Positions 59,190 to 64,000 of a DNA stretch of 64,000 nt are shown piece by piece. Every line of letters begins with the position of its first letter. Within the stretch, counting starts at the first letter, position 1. A program made the position numbers and the translations under genes. The stretch is from Delphinus delphis (lineage: Eukaryota > Chordata > Mammalia > Artiodactyla > Delphinidae). Location of the stretch: positions 64,168,080 through 64,232,079 of the forward strand of contig NC_082694.2 of NCBI RefSeq assembly GCF_949987515.2, given 5' to 3'. The notes beneath the pieces are model-generated. The model saw only the letters and a program-made list of their open reading frames with translations, ran no database searches and had not been told where the DNA came from.

Positions 59190-61460
59190 AATGTTTCCTA
59201 CACTTTCCATCCATGCTGTGACACTGTGTTCTCTCTCTGAGATGCCCCATACAGAGAACTAAAGAGAGCAAACAATGTCAAAATAGCTTTACCTTTACAC
59301 TCTCTTTTCTCTGACTTGGTTAAACTATTTCATTTTAAAATACAAAAAGATCTTTCTCCTTCTCTCTCTACATTTCACTCCACTATCTCCATAGACTTGT
59401 ACCGTATTTCTCTATTTGTAAAACCCAGAATCCATGTCCATATAAACATGGGAAAAGGCACCTATATCCCCTTTCTGCCAATGTCATACTTCCTGGGCAA
59501 ATTCTGAGATGATTCTAAAAGGCTAGAATCCCTTAGAGTCTTATATTTCGCATAAAGAGCAAGTTTAGTTTAGGGACCAATTACTTCCATTTGGGGTTAA
59601 CATCCTTAAGACGTTTAACTCTTTCTAGAGAATTAAAACAAATAGCGTACGTACAGCAGTTACAAAGTGAGAACAAGAAGAAAATCTATTTTAAGAGTCA
59701 GAGGCAATGTACCTTTCTGGAAAAAAAAAATGCTGTCTCTTTTCTATTTGAAATCAAACAGAAATAAATTTCTTAAACTATCTACCCTTCACAGACAAAA
59801 TGTTGTGTGGTCATAGACCCTGGAAACAATTGTGTATTTGAATAGGTGCTTAGAAGAATACGAAGATATAGCAATGTGTGTTTCACTCTGTGAACTGATT
59901 TTGCAGTCAATACTCCAGTGGTTTTTGTTTCTGATGAATACATTTCACTAAACTAAATTTAACAAGGGTTTTCAAGAAGGCTACAGAAAAGCATAAGGCA
60001 GCATAGATGGGCTGCTATAGGGGCACAAGAAGCACCAGCAGCTCACCGAAAAGTTATAAGTTTAACAGCTATATTGGGGGCAATAGATTTGGTCCTAAGG
60101 GCCTTTTCTGCTTTAACTGGCTTTCTTAGAACATGCCAGAAGGTCCTCAGCAGCCACACAAGAGCAGAACACCAGCCCAGGCAAACCTGCTACCTCAACT
60201 ACTCCCTAAATCCTTCCATCCTAGACAGCAGGACTTCTCCCCCATAAAAGGAAGAAATCAAACTCTGGATGCAAGGCCTGTATTTAAAGAGGCACGGACT
60301 CAGGGCATCTATGAATCCTTTATCCCTTTTATCCTCCATAACAGAAACAGCTCTGAAGAAATTCTCAGAGATGAAAATAATTTCAGCTGAGGAACTTCAA
60401 TTGGTAGTGACTGGATATGTTCAGCTTGACAGAAAACATTCGGAGATACGGCAAATCTATAAACCCATACTGTGTGGGATAATTGCATGAGATAAAAAGT
60501 AGCACAGCTTTAATTTAGAAATACATTCTTCAAGCACCAAGCCAAGTGCAAATAGCAGAGAGTAGCATGAGATAGGGAGTTTAGTATTATTACCTAATCC
60601 TTGAAAGTGGGGAAAAAAAAAATAAAGGCAACAATGTTATAGTTGCAACCCCAGTTGCAAGGTTAGGACTCATTTAGAGAAAGAAAGAAGTGTATTATTA
60701 GATTCTGTTTCATAGGATATCTAATAATACAGCAAACACTGGGATCAAATTGTATGACAAATAATGCTGACCATGAGAAGCAGCGGGTGGTGTGATGCTA
60801 AACATGTTTGGGGTATGTCTAATTACTGAACTACTCTGGAGTAGCCGAGAGGTCAGTAGAGGTCCTGACCATGTACTGTTTCACAGTAGCTGTGTAGACC
60901 TTGGGTTTGCTGCTCTGGGTCCACGTAAACTTTTCTGCCTGAATTTTTTTTTCGAGATCCTCTTTTTTCCTCCCAGCTTTGACCACACCACAGGGCTTCC
61001 TTCTAGTGGGGAGTGGATTTCCCTCAGAGGTGGGAGCCGCTCCATCCTTAGTCCTCTCCCCTCCTCTGCTTCAGCCTGACCTTCACCCATGAAAATTTTC
61101 CTCAGGATCCTACCTTTCTTCATCCTTTAGAAAACCACACTCCTGGAGACAAGGTGAAAGGCGCACGACTCCCTGAAAACCATTCTGCTTGGGAATGGCT
61201 TTCGACTGTGGATGGCAGTCACTGCAGGACCCAGAATAGCAGAGTATTCTTCATCTCCACAGGGGAACATCAGCCTGAAACGGACTAACACTACAGGAAG
61301 GTTTTAAGTTCAACATAAACCAAGAGCATCCTAACAACAACCACAGATCTGCTCTAATATTTCACAGAGAAGATTCTAGAACTTCTCCCCAAACCACTGA
61401 CATATGGTAAAGGGGCCTATGAGGTTTAGATACAGGTCTGTTAAAACACATGGAAGGTCC
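59190..61460. other. Intergenic DNA, nothing recognised
   Basis: One ATG-started frame of 85 codons at 60133-60390 matches no family I know. No repeat could be named. Confidence 0.4.
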
Positions 61461-61464
61461 AGAG

Positions 61465-61890
61465 CTATGCCGTCCAATACAATAGCCATGCCACCTGTGG
61501 CTGGTGAACACTTGAAATGTGTCCAGGGTCACTGAGGGACTGAATTTTAAATTTTATATAATTTCAAGTAATTCAAATTTTAAAATGGAACGTGGTATAA
61601 AATCTTTTTCTGTTAGACACAACTTTATTGTTTCAGTTGGACTACTCTTGACTTTAACTGTTAGATCATGGAAGATATTAGCATCACAGTGCATGTCAGC
61701 ACATATATTAATTCTAGTCTATATTAATAATTTTTAACACATCAGTTACATATTGAAATAAGATTTTTGATATATTGGGCTAAATAAAATATATTGTTAA
61801 AATTAATTTTATCTCTTTCTTTTTCTTTCTTAATGTGGCTACTAGAAAGTTTTACCATATATATGTGGCTTGCATTATAATTGGATAGAG
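61465..61890 (-). repeat. Old DNA-transposon-like repeat
   Basis: 'gagctatgccgtccaataca', 'gccacctgtggctggtgaac', 'cacttgaaatgtgtccaggg' and 'aatgtggctactagaaagtt' belong to a dispersed mammalian repeat with CAGTGCTGTCCAATA ends. Family name uncertain. Confidence 0.65.
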
Positions 61891-61894
61891 CTTG

Positions 61895-62915
61895 TCTATA
61901 GGACAAGTGAGGTCTTCGAATACAGAACGACAAAGCTGTGGCAGATCCGGGAAGGAGAGGGGATTGGCAGTGGGTTACAATGCCATTATTTGTTTGGTTT
62001 TTATCCAAGGATAATTTCTTTCAAATGGGGAAACGGAAAATGTTTAAAGTTTGCATTTTTTATTGTGTAACATTAATGTTCAAAACTTTTCATATATTGC
62101 CAACTGGCCCTCTGCCCCTAAAATAAATTCTTAAGCTAGGGAATAGAAGGACTTTGTGTACAATGGTCCAGGATAGGACTGTCTGACCTACAGCCCCAGG
62201 CTCTTGGGAGAACTTGGAGCTATTGCAAAGAGTCCACAAATCCATGTGGGCCAAGCAGTGTCTGTAGATTGAATAAATAACCTCTGGCCTATACTGGCAC
62301 TACAGTCTTTCAAAAGTGTAGGCGATGCCATGATTAATAAAATACAAATTCACTTTAACATGTTAGCAAATTCATAGCAGTTGAGGGGTTATCATATATT
62401 CTCTCAGTCAAAAGGCTCTAAAGTCAGCTATGCACACCTGAAGCGTTGGGTCTTTGCTAGCTCATTTGGTGCCTTTGTGCAAATTAGAGCAAGGCAAACC
62501 AGGGATTTCAGCCCCAGCTCATCCCCAAGGGTGTGACCTGCACAACAATACACTGCAGTCCTGATATATTTTGATATTCAAAAAGTTCTTCGAACTGAAA
62601 AGGCTAAATTTGTATCCTGGAGAATGCTGTGGACAAAAAATGTTGCCTCCCATTTCAGTAAACAATGAATTTTTTTTTCTTTTTGCATCCATGCTTCTTT
62701 TGCTTTTTTCTTTAGAAGGCATATGAAAGGAAAAGTATCAGTAATGCACTAATCTCCACAGCAAATCATGAGACACACTGTATCTTGCAGATGAATATAA
62801 GGTGATTTAAGTATTATAAAAACTTAACAGAGAGTGAATACTCTGCAAAAGCATGAAAACATCAACGGCCCACGAGAGGGAGAAGACCTCTAAAGCATAC
62901 TGCAAATTATTATTA
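61895..62915. other. Intergenic DNA, nothing recognised
   Basis: AT-rich, no gene or clear repeat. Confidence 0.4.
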
Positions 62916-62920
62916 TTTTT

Positions 62921-63232
62921 TAACATCGTTATTGGAGTATAATTCCTTTGCGATGGTCTGTTAGTTTCTGCTTTATAACAAAGTGAATCAGCTGTACATA
63001 TACATATATCCCCATATCTCCTCCCTCTTGTGTCTCCCTCCCACCCTCCCTATCCCACCCCTCTAGGTGGAGACAAAACATCAAGCTGATCTCCCTGTGC
63101 TATGCAACTGCTTCCCACTAGCTATTTTGCATTTGGTAGTGTATATATGTCAATACCACTCTCTCACTTCATCCCAGCTTACCCTCCCTCCTCCCCGTGT
63201 CCTCAAGTCCATTCTCTACGTCCGCATCTTTT
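62921..63232 (-). mobile_element. L1 3'-end fragment (first of two)
   Basis: 'attggagtataattcctttg', 'agtttctgctttataacaaa', 'cccacccctctaggtgg' are the antisense L1 3' UTR of the same type as the long L1 at 3251. It stops at 'ccgcatctttttg', where a TG-run and a second L1 tail begin. Confidence 0.88.
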
Positions 63233-63244
63233 TGTGTGTGTGTG

Positions 63245-64000
63245 TGATTTTTAAATTTTTTTATTTTTTTGAATTTTATTTTATATTTTTATACAGCAGG
63301 TTCTTCTTAGTTATCCATTTTATACATATTAGTGTATATATGTCAACCCCAATCTCCCAATTCATCACACCACCACGTTCCCCGCCACTTTCCAGCCTTG
63401 GTGTCCATACGTTTGTTCTCTACATCTGTGTCTCTATTTCTGCCCTGCATACAGGTTCATCTTTACCATTTTTCTAGGTTCCACATATATGCCTTAATAT
63501 ACGATATTTGTTTTTCTCTTTCTGACTTACTTCACTCTCCATGACAGTCTCTAGATCCATCCACATCTCTACAAATGACTCAGTTCCGTTCCTATTTATG
63601 GCTGAGGAATATTCCATTGTATATATGTACCACATCTTCTTCATCCATTCGTCTATGGATGGGCATTTAGGTTGCTTCCATGACCTGGCTATTGTAAACA
63701 GTGCTGCAATGAACTCTGGGGTGCATGTGTCTTTTTGAATTATGGTTTTCTCTGGGTAATGTCCAGTAGTGCGGTTGCTGGGTCATATGGTAATTCTTAG
63801 TTTTTTAAGGAACCTCCATTCTGTTCTCCATAGTGGCTGTTTCAATTTACATTCGCACCAACAGTGCATGAGGGTACCCTTTTCTCCACACCCTCTCCAG
63901 CATTTGTTGTTTGTAGATTTTCTGATGACGCCCATTCTAACTGGTGTGAGGTGATACCTAATTGTAGTTTTGATTTGCATTTCTCTAATAATTAGTGATG
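63245..64000 (-). mobile_element. L1, second 3' end, cut by the right window edge
   Basis: A T-rich tail (63245-63290), then 'atacagcaggttcttcttag' and 'cattttatacatattagtgt', a different L1 3' UTR type. ORF2 C-terminal sequence follows from about 63480 ([19 protein letters not shown] when read on the minus strand). It continues past the window. Confidence 0.88.

Larger units (their letters stand above)
34150..64000. other. Intergenic DNA upstream of LTBP1
   Basis: No gene is recognised between the LTBP1 promoter and the right edge. The open frames are short, lack family resemblance, or belong to L1, mariner or other repeats. In other mammals this side of LTBP1 is a gene-poor interval before TTC27 (from memory), which fits. 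A non-coding RNA gene would not be visible to me. Confidence 0.6.

Noticed and set aside
60133..60390. An 85-codon ATG-started frame on the plus strand
   Set aside because: No recognised domain, no neighbouring exon or promoter signal; it is within the length expected by chance.

Overview
This is mammalian nuclear DNA, most likely from a toothed whale or a close cetacean relative. The main evidence is many copies of the tRNA-derived CHR-type SINE, including the short form with a GC-rich body ending in an A-run and longer forms ending in AAATAAAT-like tails. L1 copies with a cetartiodactyl-type 3' end and a mariner whose ends begin TTGGGTTGGCC support this. There are no bacterial-style operons or other compact gene clusters. 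Almost every open frame here is a repeat remnant or a chance frame.

Only one protein-coding gene is recognisable: the 5' end of LTBP1 (latent TGF-beta binding protein 1, long isoform), on the minus strand. Exon 1 (coding part 33221-33684) carries the signal peptide and a basic, proline-rich N-terminus. Exon 2 (32090-32160) carries a Cys-rich stretch with a CGGxCC core. Splice sites and phases fit: exon 1 ends in phase 2, exon 2 ends in phase 1. A CpG island covers exon 1 and the promoter. A CRE, an inverted CCAAT box and a TATA-like element lie upstream in a plausible order, and a strong CTCF-like motif sits about 0.9 kb upstream of the start codon. No third exon is seen, so 1-32089 is read as intron 2, and 34100-64000 as upstream intergenic DNA.

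Layout. 1-3236: intron with MER5A, MIR and L2 remnants. 3237-10461: a near full-length, dead L1 with three copies of its target-site sequence at its ends. 10462-25000: intron with seven CHR SINEs, L1 pieces, and L2 and hAT fossils. 25335-26112: a MaLR-type LTR and a U6 snRNA pseudogene. 28200-31000: L1 tail pieces and two SINEs. 32090-34150: LTBP1 exons and promoter. 34151-41000: mostly unique DNA with a 300-bp purine-rich tract. 41000-46850: SINEs and hAT/MIR nests. 48296-48869: a twin-primed (5'-inverted) L1. 53440-54480: an ancient repeat split by a SINE. 57700-59185: an L1 fragment split by a defective mariner. 62920-64000: two antisense L1 3' ends, the last cut by the window edge.

I found no convincing new biological system. 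The most useful observations are the LTBP1 promoter layout, the CTCF-like site, and well-preserved examples of retrotransposition mechanisms (twin priming, repeat use of one target site, templated inverted duplication, and loss of a mariner catalytic block).
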